From positions 81,851,907 to 81,915,906 of the forward strand of contig NC_060249.1 of assembly GCF_921293095.1 (NCBI RefSeq): a stretch of DNA of 64,000 bases, in the 5' to 3' direction. Positions 1-14,000 of this stretch are shown piece after piece. The stretch is from Ischnura elegans. Lineage: Eukaryota; Arthropoda; Insecta; Odonata; Coenagrionidae. The notes under the pieces are model-generated. The model was not told the origin of the DNA and ran no database searches. It saw only the letters and a list, made by a program, of their open reading frames with translations. Every line of letters starts with the position of its first letter. Positions within the stretch are counted from its first letter, which is position 1. A program made the position numbers and the translations under genes.

Positions 1-3000
1 AAGATCATTACTGTCTTCAACGATTTCGTCAGATACTGCTTGTACGGAATTCAAATAGTCAAATTCACCGGGCCATTGAGTAACCAGAATCATCAATTGC
101 AAAGAAGGGAGGGTAATTTCCTGACTTTACCTCTTATGCCAATTGTTATTCCTAGCGAGGACCTCAGAAAAATCTATCTTGAATGCTGATGATGGAACGT
201 GCTTTGTTTCTCGTACCCAGATTAGTGCACATTTCACTATTCCATGTGCGGTGAATGTAATGGTCCATGAAAACAGACTCGTTAGCCATAATTTCCATTT
301 CAAGTGCAATGGTTTCTTTGAAGCCTCCGTCAATAAAGGAAGGATGGTGAATAAAAATGTAGGATTCTCGAGCCAGCAAATTCGTTTCAGTGAAGCTAAA
401 GAAATGAACCGTTCAATAGCACTAGTCGCCTCTTAATGCATGAATGTCGGAAGCTGTAGAGCTGGGTCGTTAAGCTCCAAATTCATGACGTAAATTCGTG
501 TTCAATCGTGACTTTAAATGTATATGGTACAGTCGTGGCTCATAAATTAAACCTATACGGTTGCATTTTTTCATTCACGTTGGACGTTTCTTTCAGTATT
601 AAACTCATCAAGATCTCTAAGTTGATTTACATATGCCAATTAATTTTTATTTAGTGTTATATTAACTTTTTCTTGCTTGAATTGTTCTCTGTATTTTTGT
701 AATAGGACGATTATCCTTTTTTATGAGCATGGCACTAAGAGCCTATATCATGACGCCATCGTTATCATTTTAACTAAGGATGGGATATGTTTGAAAATAA
801 AAATTAATCGGAAATATTTACAACGTCAAAATCCATGTATAATGTGGGTTATTTTTTGTATTGGCATAATTTGATAAATTATGAGTAAAATTATTTATGA
901 GCATTTTATTGAGGGGGGTAGTGAATTCCGCAACTTGGATGCTATAATTAGATAGAAATCTAGGTACTGGCTGGTACAGGCTTGGGGTATGTTGAAAATG
1001 CATAGGTCTGTCCAGCTAACTAAGGGAAACTGTAGTTATGAGGGTGAATAGGTTGTATAGGCATTCAGGTATACGAGTATGAAAGATAAAGAAATAAAAA
1101 GACACCAGGAAGTGGTTCCTTCAAGAGCTAAGAGGCAGCAACTTCAAGAAGACAAAGCGCTGAGAAACATAATCATCTCTGCGAAGATCGAATAAAAATC
1201 TGATGCAGCTGTTATTTAATCGCAGGATGAGTATCTCGAGAATATATGTTAAATCTTCATATACTGGAATACAATAATCCATAATTGGAAATGTCAGTGA
1301 GGTTTTCAAGTGAAATTCTTGTGTGATAGGTAAAATTTTAATTTGAAGCTTCAATAAATAGAGAATTTTTTGTTGGACTTGGAGATTGATTATAATTTTA
1401 TGCTTGGTTGATCATATTGAAAAGTATTAAATTACCATCGATTTGAGTACTTGGAATGGTTTAAAATTTTTACGTTGTCGAAGGGCAAAAGTTTTCGTGT
1501 GGCATAGTCTAACACAGCAGAGTAAAGTATGTACAGCAAACAGACACACATAAGTGGGTGACTAAGCTCTGTATAAAGTAGTAATGGAAATTGCGGGCTT
1601 TAAATTCGTCCACTTATACTTATGGTGACTCTTTGTAAAAAGAAGTCATCTAAGGAAAGAATACCTACCATTTGCCCCAGCTTTAAACGTTAATCTCCTC
1701 ATTTCATTCTTCCCAAATTTCGTTCTCATCCCTTGAAACTATGGTCTTGGTGATTTATACGGACGAGCAAAATTATCTTCACTATCCTACGGGTATATAC
1801 GTGGATTTCGTGCGGTGAAATGGTGAGAAAATCTTGTTGTTTCCTGTCCTACACGTCCCGACGCGTCTCACCCACTCACGTTCTGTGTTGACCGCCCGAA
1901 AACCTCTCCATCAAGCATTCCCATCGCGTACAGTATGCCCAAGAGGACAAAGAGAAACGATTCCTTCAGAGAGAGTTTCTCTCCGGGGAGAATGGCGAAA
2001 AAGGATAGTGGGCAAGAGTGGAGGATCAAATTTGAGCCGGAAGAGTGTGAGGGATGTGGAAAAGTAAAGAGTGTGCGTAAGATAGAATTACGCGTTTCAC
2101 TCGAGGAAAGAGGTTAGGGTCTCCCAGCGAGAGTAAGTCTCCATCAACTCACAACCTCTCCTGGGATGTACCGTGTTCCTATCTCCCTTATGTCTCGTTC
2201 TCCCAGGTTCGTCTGCAACTTGAGGTCGCTTCAGTCGGGGCCTTTAGGCGAGAGGAAAAGGGTCTTGGCCGCAGAAAGAGCTCTTGTTTGATACCCTTAA
2301 ATTATCCAGATGGCGTAATTCAATTAACTAATAACCCATCCATCCTAATGCATTAGATAATGAATAATTAATACAGAAATGGGGTTTACTACTGGCCAGG
2401 CATTTTTTTATTTTTAATCAGCATCATGCATGTTTTTGTGAATATTTTTTTTACTTTTTACTGGTGATCGTTAAAAATGTATCTTACTTTTATATTTGAG
2501 ATGGATTTTTGAAAAAATAATGAAATGGCGTTCTCAAGAAATAATATTTTTAATGATACCCTTATTATTTGGATTTCATCAAAAATGGGTTTTTATGCTA
2601 TAATTTTGGGAATTGGAAATGAAAAATTTTATAAAAGCCCTGTGACAATGAAAGCTTCACGCTAAATTATTTATTTTTTATCGAATTAAATGGAGAGAAG
2701 CGACAAGAAAGTGCTGTAAGGTGGAAACTTATATGAGGTAAAATAATATGAACTTTATCGTGAAAATTTTATTCTGGCACTAATTTATTCAAAATATTAA
2801 CCCGGAACACCTTTTTTATGTAAAAAAAAGATGCTGAGATCTGCTAAAACGTATAAAAAATAGTAAATTTTATTATGCTCCCATTGCAAAAATTTGTTAA
2901 AGTGTATACTTGTGTACCTTCTTTGAATCAAATGTGCTATTATATGAGTTCTATTTTTAAAATTATATACTCCGAAAGCTTAATTAGGAATATGCGTTTA

Positions 3001-6000
3001 ATCACTCAGTTTCGGGGAATCCTCATTACGATTATTTTATTACTTTTTCTGATATCTCACTCCTTTTTTTCTGGAAGATAGTGCCGTTACTCTTTTTATT
3101 ATTTCATTTGGATTTCCGTCATTGATTTCATTTTACTTAACAGCCAATGAAACGAAACAAACATTTTAGTTCCATCAACCAGGGATTGAACTGAAACGGT
3201 TGCAAATAGGTACTTAAAACGACTCACCTCTTCTGCTTTAGCACTATTATTTTGGCAACACATTATTCACTCGCCATATCATGAAATTTCAGGGTTAGAT
3301 AAAGGCGACCTTGAGTTATATATGCTAGCTACATTGTTTCTGCACCCAAAATTCGAAAATTTTGCCTAAGATATTTCCTAAAATTTTACCTTAGTATTTT
3401 CTCAGATTAAAATTTATCACTTTTAAGATACACACAAATATTAAGTGATGTCTATTTGACTGGAAATTTCAAGATGATATCGCAAGTTTTGAACGTGTAA
3501 TATGCCACTAAATAAAAGGAACAAAAAATAGGGCTGGTCGAAAGGGTCCTAGGCATGCGTGCACTCAGTAAACAATTCCAATTAAACTGCGTAGAGAGCT
3601 AAGTAATTTTGTGGCCGCTCATAGTCAAATCAGAGGGTCGCAACCTTGGGTCCAAAGACGCCTAGCACTTTCATTTTGCTCTCCCTTAACTTCGCTATAT
3701 ATTCTTCTTCAAAATATTTTATTGCTTCGTATAATATCTTAGAAGGTGTCTGAATATATTCAATTCTCCGCTATCCATCACGTCGTGGATTCTCTGTTCA
3801 TCCACCTTGCATGTCCGTGAATTACTCTGGTTTGATAGGTTTCATAAAAGAAGCTTCTACGAAAATGTCTATCAGAGTACCAGAAAAATGAGTTCCCATG
3901 GCCCCATACTGCCTTATATGTGCTTGATTATTATGCCTGGAGAGGAATGTAATTATTTAAGTTGACAATTCTTAGCGTACAAGTTTCTTTTATGAAAGTT
4001 TCTCCGAATGAGATTATCAGATTTGTCAAGGGGTGAAATAGGGCTGCAGTTAACGTTGAAATGTCAAACACACAAATGTCACGCAACATAGTTTTTTCTA
4101 GAGTCAAAAGTAATTTCTATACAGTTAGATTGCGATGGAGTTCATATCTTTTCAACCTCTACGGCGTTGATTCTTAAGAAACTCAAAAGGAATGAGTCCA
4201 TCATTTGGGCACCATTAGTTTTTTTTCATTTTAGGTAAGTGAACTTTACTCCATTAGCTAATTAATTTGGATGAAAACTTAGATCAAAGTATGAATAGAA
4301 GTACCTGAGGGAACTGAAAAATTTAATGACACTGACCATAGACGTTCTCATAGTAGTCACCCGTCACTCACGCCAATCCCTGCTATGCGAACTGAGCCTT
4401 TGTCTTCCTAAATCTTCGTCATCCTAAACTTTATTCAGAGTAATTAAGAGTTTTGAATGCGTATTCCCTTGCAAAATAATAGCTATCCTTCCTGAGTCTC
4501 CGTTCATAGGATAGAAGAACTTTCCATTAAGAGCTGTGGTCGCAGTTTTTCTCTATTCCCTCGAATAAACTCTTCTGTGGAATGGTCATTCTTTCCTGAT
4601 GATCAGCTCTGTATGCACTTCTATTTCCTCAGCACTGGTTTCATTTCTTGTATACAGAGTATAACCTTAATCCTCAAAGCACGGGGGAACCAGAATTCTT
4701 AGTCGAAAGCACGTATCTGGTTTCAATTTCAGAGTAACTGAATGGCTTTGGCTATCGCGCATATCCATTGAAACCCATTTTATGTTCCTTATGCCTGGCT
4801 ATTCCGGAATGGTCTTTCACTTGGGGCCCATCAAATAGAGCATCCACTCGGAGATTGGAAATCCGACGTCGGCTACGGACTTTGCGCATTAAAACTTCAA
4901 CTTCTTGCACCAAATTTTTTCAGCTCAAGGACTAATTTGAAGACGGTTGAATGCAAGCTAAAGTCATTGCCTTTCGACTTTTGTGCAGCTTCGATTTCAA
5001 TTTTCCATTCATTTTTTTAGTCACTTTTGGCCGATTCCATTTTGTAGTGAAAAAAATTGAAGTAACTTAAGGCAATATATTTTCTTTATCATCTTTAACA
5101 ATTTTCTTACGCCACGGGAAATCCAATTTTACGCCACGTGATATCATTCACGATATTACGCCCTCAGTCTTTTGTAAAATCGTAGTTTGCCATTTTCTTT
5201 AACAGAGGGGTACTAAACTCTAAATAATCAAATAAAAAAAACAAGAGCAACATTCATTATTTAAAATGATACCAAACACCTAATCCTCCCATCAAAGGTT
5301 GGTTGTTATGTATTAATATAAAGTTATTGAAAATTGTCAGCACTGGAGTACAGATGTATAGTACTAATGTCAGCACTGTAAGTGTTAAGGGCAAGTGTCA
5401 TCAGGGAGGGTTAATGCAATTGCATTTTCAAGCTTACGAAGTGATATTTATCTGGCAGTCTTTTAATTATCCCTGGTTGTTATTAATTATAATTGTGTTC
5501 AAATTTCAAATTCGAGTCTTTGCTCTGAAACTACGATCCAACAATGATGCAGGTTCTGGATTAGTGTCTTTGACTACTTTTGGACGATTTTATTTTTTAG
5601 TGAAGCACACTAAATTAACTGAAATTAATTAAAATGTTATTTTTTAGTCATAATCAAGAACAAGATCATCATATCATAAGGAAGAGTTACTTTGATTGAA
5701 ATTTCAAGCTTACAAAATGGCAATGTCAACGGAAGTCTTTTGATGATCTCGAATCAAATTTCAAGTGTGCTAATTATTCAAATGAAAATTATCCAACCTC
5801 GCCTCCGAAAAGGTAGTCTACCCTTTTTCCTTTTCCGCGGCATCCTTTCTGCTCATCGCACCTCAAGCGACGACTCCTTCATCGAAAATTCGGGCTCTGA
5901 AAATCGATAGAACCGCACTCCAAGCACGAATCCTCGCCGTGCCCCGCGTCCGAAAACCCTCCATATTACGTCCCATGCTCCGTGGAAACGTGCTTTAATA

Positions 6001-6780
6001 TTTCACTTACTCCTTATCCTCAACTATCCCTCTATTCTCGAGCACCTTGCTGTTATCGTTCATCCCTCAATATAATTTCATCCGCTAATATTTTATTGAA
6101 ATAATAGTAAGTCCACGTGGATAAATTGAGGGATTACGGCACGAGCACACTTGGAGGGCATCAGAGAATCCTGCTCAACGAGATGGCTAACACGCCCTAC
6201 GTGGTTGGAAAGCTAAGCATTCTACAGCACACCGATGGTATGTACCATATATTGCACATAGTTCTTAGTGATGAGGGGTCACTCCGGTGATGAAGGAAAC
6301 GCGTTCTTGTTCCCAATTTTTTTTGACCACTCTCAAAATCATGTAAGCTGTTTTCACTATCACTTACTTTTCCAAAGGGGCATATAGGTGAAAAATCTGG
6401 CACTTTCACTAATTACTTTTGTATGGAATATGCCTATTTTCTCCACCACATGGAGGATTTATCCATTTCCCCTTGTGTTTTGAATGATGAATAAAGATAT
6501 CGTACTGCCCACTAATTTTAATAGCTCAGAAAACGTGTTTCCATTGCCGCACAATCATCATCAGGTACTTACTGTCGATTGTGTAGTAATCGAAACGCGT
6601 TCTGAGCTATTACAATTCGTGGGCAGTACAATATGCTTGCTTATCGTTCGATACGTTGTTCCACGACATCTCTCCGCCAAAAGTTTGACTTTATTTGCAT
6701 TTGGAAGAAGCTCAATGAAGATTCGACTCTGGCCATTGAAAAATTTACAAGGAGGTAGTGAAATTAAATAGGTACAGGAT
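1..6780. other. No exon recognised; upstream or first-intron DNA
   Basis: AT-rich sequence with only short, unconvincing open frames. A GC-rich patch at about 1830-2280 has no coding signal that I can support. The missing first exon(s) of the CUB gene could lie here or further upstream, but I found no signal peptide ending in the required phase. Confidence 0.5.
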
Positions 6781-7205
6781 AGTGGCGTAGCCACGGGAGG
6801 GGGAGTTTCCCGGATGAGTAATTCTGTTCTATTTTAACCATGTTCAAAACCGGACCATTCTTTTATGATAACCCTGTAAAGGGAGCAGCGCATTGAGATT
6901 CTTTTTAAAGAGGCGCCAAAAACGAGTAAGATGACCTTGATAAAATATTTTTAATAAATACTCGTACAAAATTACTGTTTTTGAGTCCTAAAAATCACGT
7001 TTTCAGCATCAAAAATCCCCTAAATTTCCCGGGGGAGAAGGACCTCCATTTGTCCTGGGGTGTTTTCAATATACCTCGGAAGGGCACAGAAATCTCCAGT
7101 AAACACCAACATTTCAAAATTCTGGCTAAGCCACTGATACAGGGTTATCATAAAAGAAAGGTGCGGTTTCAGTACTCAATAGGAAGTTGGTAGGAATAGG
7201 GTGGC
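6781..7205. repeat. Degenerate interspersed repeat
   Basis: It starts with gtggcgtagccacgggagg. It contains a block (taaccatgttcaaaaccgg ... ttttatgataaccc) that recurs in the same orientation at about 7465-7510. A tRNA-SINE fragment lies between the two copies. No coding is supported. Confidence 0.4.
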
Positions 7206-7207
7206 AG

Positions 7208-7350
7208 AGATATTTCGAAGGCTGCTTGAGTGCCTTGAGGAGGGCTCTCGAAGTGCATCACTCCATCCATCGGATGTAGCATTAAGCCGTGGCACCCTTA
7301 GCGCCTTTCGTAAAGAGCAAGCTAATGTCGACGCCGGGTTTCTACGTTGA
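7208..7350 (+). mobile_element. Truncated copy of the tRNA-derived SINE
   Basis: The body-only fragment is in plus orientation (cactccatccatcggatg, aagccgtgg, gcgcctttcgtaaagagca, gacgccgggtttct). It matches the other two copies with scattered changes. Confidence 0.7.
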
Positions 7351-7464
7351 CCGGCGACTACGAGCGCATATGCACAAATTTATTAATTGTGTAAAAAAAC
7401 TGTTTGAGACTACGAATTCGAAAAATAAATAGCACGAACTGTAGTAAGTAATTGTGTTTTCATC

Positions 7465-7530
7465 TTAACCATGTTCAAAACCGGGCCTTTTATGATAACC
7501 CCCTATAGAGAGCAATGCTCTGGGAAATTT
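7465..7530. repeat. Second copy of the 6835-6900 repeat block
   Basis: The blocks ttaaccatgttcaaaaccgg and tttatgataaccc, followed by a similar gagcaatgctc / gagcagcgcat stretch, match 6835-6900 with some changes. This suggests two fragments of the same repeat, or one repeat split by the SINE fragment. Confidence 0.55.
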
Positions 7531-7895
7531 CTTTTTGAAGTTAGAAAACTGGACCGAAGAAAAAGAACTAGAATTCAGAAGTTATCACCTTATTAGGAGG
7601 CAAATAAATCCTTTGAGTCTTAAGCCACTGCCCTTTTTTTAGTTAGAATTAGTACACTGTCTTCGTGGAGCTTGATCCACTCTTCCATTTTCCACTGTGA
7701 CGGGTATTATGGTAATTTTCACTAATTATCTTTACACTATCTATTTAGTATAGTAATATGTTAAGTATGTTTAAGATTATCTGTTCGAAACCTTCGTAAT
7801 GAAGGGAAGAAAAACTGAATTTCGAGGTAGTATTTTCAATATGTATTCATTACAAAAACCTTGCGATATTGATGATTATTTTCATTCTTTTCTAG

Positions 7896-8079
7896 TGTGC
7901 AACGTCACCCTGGACTCCAAAGCTTTGAAATCACGCTCTGGGAAGACATTTGGCCAGATAAAATCACCGTCACTCGTTGGTCCCGGATCCTGCTGGTATT
8001 TGCTCCTGCCCGATAGAAACCAGCGGATCGAAATACAGGTCTATCGTCTCGTGAGCGTCGGGCATTTCAACGGATCTAG
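7896..8079 (+). CDS. CUB gene exon 1 (of those found): first half of CUB1
   Basis: The acceptor is a pyrimidine-rich tract ending in tctag at 7895, and the donor is gtatgagt at 8080. The exon starts with two bases of a split codon and ends two bases into a codon that becomes Ser. It encodes an opening Cys, then [18 protein letters not shown] and [11 protein letters not shown]. This is the usual start of a CUB fold: a GxIxSP turn, the second Cys before an aromatic residue, then a hydrophobic strand. NVT near the start is a possible N-glycosylation site. Confidence 0.88.
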
Positions 8080-11000
8080 GTATGAGTTAGGTTTCATTCA
8101 TTCAAAGATCACTATATTGCCCTAAAATCCTATAAAGATTTATCCAGTCCATTTAACACGTATTCATGCTCCCCGTGAACACGATGACCGATTTCAATAT
8201 AAAATTATGCCCGCCCTTTACGAAGTCCCGCTTGAATGCACGTTTAGCTTTAGAGACTGCCACGGACAAGGTAAACAAAGAATGCGGCTGAAAATTTTAA
8301 CAAACTTCAGTGGCATATATATATAAGCATAATAAATCCAATTGGCAATCATAATCTACAAACCCGTGAAATTAAATGAATACACGTTATTTTCAGAGCA
8401 CACATCGTATGTTGACAAATAACGTGATGACTTCCGCTCTCAAGTTATTAACGAGTTAAAAAAACGCCATCTTCCTATAAACTTGTTTTTTTATAAATTA
8501 ACTTTCACATTAAGATAATTTCTAGTAAGAGACAAAAATTAGTAGTATCTATATTTTGGGGTTTATTAGATCATTGTATTTTTAGAGGATTAGTCAATAA
8601 ACTGAAAATGCCAAAAAAAATCGTTTGCATGTATTTTATAAAAATTTAATTTCTTCACCACATGATATTTCCAGTTTCTCTTGACCTCCTGTTGCTGTCG
8701 GTACATTTCTATTTTTAAACTCTTCGAACTTAAAAACTAGGGCACTTGAGAGTGGAAGTATTTTCGTCGCCTACGTTTTCAGCGGAATAGTTTTCAATCA
8801 TGACCGAAAGAACGTATTCGACCTTCGGCGATGAAAAGTATTCCGTCGGCTTTATGTACACATGGAATCTAGAGCGCAGACTCAATCCTTACGCTTGAGT
8901 AGGAAATCGAAAAAAATTAATAAAAAAAAACGCTTCGTAATTCCTGGCGCGAGTATTTGGACACTTATCTCGAATTTCTCCTCGCTAGATTATTCCCTTT
9001 TTTGCTCACACGTCCACTTGATTACACAGTCCCTTCCTTCCTCCTCCGCGGCTGCGGAATCAACATCATACGGAATTACTCATTCTGCCCGTATTCCAGC
9101 ATCCTCAATCTTGCCCTCTCAGCGGTTTCTCGAGCGCTTTCTAAAAATACGGACATCCAGGGAATGGTATACTGCATTGCTTCCCTCAAAGTGAATTCCA
9201 TCCCTCTTGCTTTCCTTTCCTCACCAAATATCCTCCGCTAATCTCCCTCTTCAGAATTTCAATCCTTTGAAATAAACATGGAGATGAATGACGAGTTCAC
9301 GGAGGGAAATGTCAAAATCATTCGAGAGTTCGTGACCCAGTTTACGATCAATTCGGGAGGTTCGGTTGTCGGGCAAAGGAGAGCTCCTAGAGTATACGGA
9401 ACTCAAATGATATGTATATTTTTAGCCAGATATAGAATGTCTATGATCCAATGCTTTTCCAGTAGGATGTTGGAATGACTTATTCACAGACGTCACAAGA
9501 ATTGTACTTTGGTTTATTAGATTTACCATTTCCTCCGAAGTTTATGGAAATCGACGAGGACGTTGCCGTCACAACGTTTACCTGAGACCGTTACAACAAC
9601 TGAGCTACGTAGAGACCATGTGAGTAAGAAAATAATATAGTGTGCTAATTTTAAAGTAATGTTAGGCCTTCCAGAAAAATTCACAGTTTGATTGAAATTA
9701 TCTTATCTCACTTGTTTCCTCATTTTTCTTCTTTATGCTTATATTAAAATTCATTTCTTTCCCCCTCATATTCGTTAAATATAATTTAATTGATATAGTC
9801 AATTAATTATTCAGCTGTCAGCAGTTCTGAGACTGCTTTGACGCATCTCTCTCTACCATATAACCACTTTTTAATCGTACTAATCGTGCTCATCTCTTTT
9901 GCACCAGTATTTTACCGTTCCGTGCCTTATATTCATCTTTGATGTTACTTCACTAATGAATGTCCAAATTACAAACTTCCATCGCATATGAGGTTGGTAT
10001 CCCAATTTTTCACGCTGTCCCTAAGCCCTGAACACTCATTTTCTGAATCCTAAGTAAATGGTGGGAAATGATTTCGTTGTCTCGGGAGTGACGTGGAATC
10101 GCCGCAACATAATGAAATGTAAAAGACTTTGTAATTTCGCATAAATTTCGACATGACACGTTGTCATCATCACGTCATCACCACATGATGATGCGCCACG
10201 TCTAAACCTAGGTCGTACAGTTTCTTTATGTGGAATTAGAAAGTTTTTTACCTCTTATTTTGTGGAGAATTAATCGTATTAACGTATAGTGGCTTGTTGA
10301 ATTTAAGTTTTCATTACGTATTGGTGAGAAAGAGTCCTAGTTTGTTACTTTTACGCGGACTGAGTCCTCATCATTTGGTTCATGATTTTCCTCGCTCCCG
10401 TTCCATTTAGTTGCCAGTCGGGGTTCCTTGAGCTGACTGAGGGCCCGGACGCCGCTGGGAGGAAAGGCAAGGGGAAGGGGAGCGGTGTGATTATCGGGGG
10501 TCCCCCGCGGGGCGGCAGCGGCCGGGGACTCCAACTGTGCGGAGAGAACGAGCGATTCGCACCACCCGCCGTCATGTTCGCCGACCGCACCTCCGCCACA
10601 CTCCTCTTCCAGTGAGTATGTTACGCAGAACACACGCATTAAGGTAACTCAAAGTAAATATATACGGGAGCGCCTAAGGTGGCTGTGAAATATTCAGCGG
10701 ATGAGGCAAAAATTGAAACCCCGATTAAGCTGTTGATTTCAGCGCACAAACATAGTTAAATCCCACTTAACGCGTGTAGTGCTGTTTTTTTTGTGTTTCC
10801 AGTTTGTGGAGTAAAATTCTCATAAAAATGACAACTATACTATGGGAATTACTAAAGAGTTGGCTAATAAAATACTTAATCTGGATTTTCATGAAAATCC
10901 TGATAACTTTCAATAAAATTTGCATTCGGATTTAATGACCTGTGAAGAAATGATATCGCCCAATCAGATCCGTCTCTTGATTTCAAATTTTGCGATATTT

Positions 11001-14000
11001 TTGCCACATGAACAGAAGCCAATTATCCTACTTGTTTATATTTACTGTAGCATATTGGTCTGCCAATACTTAGCATTTCCAGTTCCAAGAATCTCTTATT
11101 GCTTATTTTTGATACGTAAACGTATTCATTAATATGTGCTTCACTACTATTTGCTCTTCTCGAAAAAAATAATAGATTTGAGGCAGTTGTAACATCAATT
11201 TCTTGGGAAAACACTGATCTTGGAATGGGAAGATCTTTCATATCGACTTTCTGAGTGATGCAGGACGATTGTTGCTCAACGCACATCTTGAACTCTCGCA
11301 GGGAAAGAGTCTCTTTTCATTGAATGTATCGTTATAATAGCATGCCGTGCGTATTACTTACTAAAAATTTAAACCGAAATACTCATTCGGATTCGGATGC
11401 TCTCCAAAATAAAGGAATAACTTTAATATGTTGGCCCAATGAGTCCAAATTTGTTAAAAAAAAAAAAAAATCAGTTACCGTTTTTCTTGTATAATACTCA
11501 CTCATTGTAAAATGCATTCAAGTTTTTACCAGCATAATTTGAGAATTTTCGCACTTCCTTGTATGACATGCAACGCAATTTTTAAAGTACAGCATTTACC
11601 AATGTATTGGTTGCATATACGGTGTCCAGTGCCTGGAAAAACATTGTCCAAGTGAGGAGAAGTCCCTAGATTTGCCTTTAGAATCTGCAAGTGTGGACTA
11701 TTGCTCGTACTTCATGATTTCCAATGCTGATACTTTCGATGATAGTTATTTTTAATTCCATGGTTTTAATAATAAAATGAAATTTTAGTTTTGAATCTAT
11801 TGCATCAAGTATGAACGGCATTAAAACAAGAAATAAAAAAATATAAAATGTATTCATCGGTACGTATTACTTATACGATTGCTTGATGGATCTTCCCAAT
11901 GCAACAAATATGCATTTGTAACCACATGTGCTTTCGCTACCATTTGATCTTTTCGAAAAATAAATGAATGGAAATGCTTTTGTTGCAGCATCAACCGGAA
12001 AAAACTGCACTTGGAATAGGAAGATCTTGCATATCGAAAATGCCATGCATAAACAGATCATTTGAAGAATTTTCGCTGTAAAAATACATGCCCACCACAT
12101 AAAAAAAGCTACGGTAGACCGAGGCGCAAAATTTCTGGCCTGCATCGCCTGCTTAGTTTTAGAGAGTCATAAACTTTTTATTTTTCCGTTTCGGATGGCA
12201 CAGATATTTCTTCTTTGCAATTCCAGGATTGGCGAACCCACTCTTCGATCGCAGTTCTTCGCGTACTTCAGTTTCACTCCGTCTGACCATAAGACGCTGG
12301 GGATAGCGAATCGTGGAGGAAAGAGAGTAGATCATACGGGTAAGCGCATCAAATTAGCACCGTGATCCACATTTACTCAATCCTTTTTCTAGTGCTCCCT
12401 ATGATTTATATTATAGGCATTTAAAATCATTCACATCTTTAACGTATTTGAACCTTATTTTCGTATTTTTGATGATTCATAATGGATAATAGTTGATCAT
12501 TCACTGTATTTATATCAAGAGTTCAGGCTTCACTTGGTGAAACCACATATCTATATTACGAAATAATTTACTTTGTAATGTTCTACAAAACTATTTATCC
12601 GACCGCGGGTTTCAACTACTAGATAGTCAATATAAAGTCCTTAACTTTGAATGTATCTAGTAGTTGAAACCCAGGGTCGTATAAATAAAGGTTAAGGACT
12701 TTGATAATGATATTCTAGTAGTTGAGATCAAGAGCGCCGCTAGGAATTAAGGCAAGGGTTGGTTTTAGGCGCAACTAATACTGGGAGGTCTGGAGGGTAT
12801 GGAATACCCGCTAGGGTAAGCGGGAGGTGCGGGCGACCTCCCCAGAAGCATTTTAAAATAAATGGTTCAAAATGCTGAGTTTCATTGCCTTTGGAGGGAT
12901 ATTTTATTAATCTTTACTATATTCTGTAAGTAATATTTATCCAATTAAATAAAATGGATTAAACTTAAAAATTTCTCTGAGCTCTGGGAGTGGGGTATCC
13001 CCCCAAAACCCGCCCTCGCTGCGCCACTGGCTGAGACTCAGGTTCAGATTAATAAAGGAACATTACAACATAAGTTATTTCGCACTATATTCAATGTATT
13101 TTTTTGGAAAATGGGTAGATACACGGCTAATTTGAGGCGGTGTTTTGAAGAAAATATAGGGATGTAAATTTTATTTTTTTTTTAATTTTATTAAAGTTTC
13201 TTGTCAAGTACTTCATGTTTATCGAAAATATAGTTAAAAATTTACACGAAGTATATTCCTGATTTGCACAAAGATGTTTTCCTGATTTTCAGATTGCGAT
13301 TGGGTGTACCAAGAGGAACTCTGCAAGAAGAGAAGATGGAAAACGGGCGAGGGCGAAGGGAAGGTAGGGAGATTGAAAGCCAAGGAAGGGGGTGAGAACA
13401 GAGAGGAAATGAGTGACGAAGGTAAGATGAAAATAGGGCAGGAAATAAGCTTAAAAAATAAATATTTATTGAAAATTATTTTAACGTCCAAATGTGCAGT
13501 AAGACTAACTATTGTTTTCAGAAATTGGTATTCTCAATTCAAAAATTCTTATTTAGCCAACTTTCGTTTATTGCCCGAGATTAACAAATTTCTTATTTTT
13601 CTTCCATAAAGTTTTGATGGACTATACATAGTCCCTTTTATCATCCCGAGCTTTATTTAGCACCTAAATTTAGGTTTCATGACCAATTTAATCAGAAAAT
13701 AATCTTTTACAGGAGGATGCATCATTGCAAGCCCAGGTTATCCTGGAATTTATCCCCCAAACAGGGTTTGCAAGTATCTGGTGAACTCGTCTTCGAACAA
13801 TTCCCGGATTAATGTTACTTTTACGAGCCTTCTATTACCTTACAAGTAAGTAACAGGAATAATAGAGTAGCATATGATATTAAAATAATATGGTAAAACA
13901 GAGAAATCAGGTATAAAAATGGATGCATGACAGTATGGTTTGATATTTCAAAGCATTGAATATTTCAATAAATTCGATTGTTTCTGGCTTTACTTAGTGA

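Noticed and set aside
9549..9622. Possible tRNA on the minus strand (TAGCTCAGTTG)
   Set aside because: It has a box A-like word, but no box B and no acceptor stem pairing.
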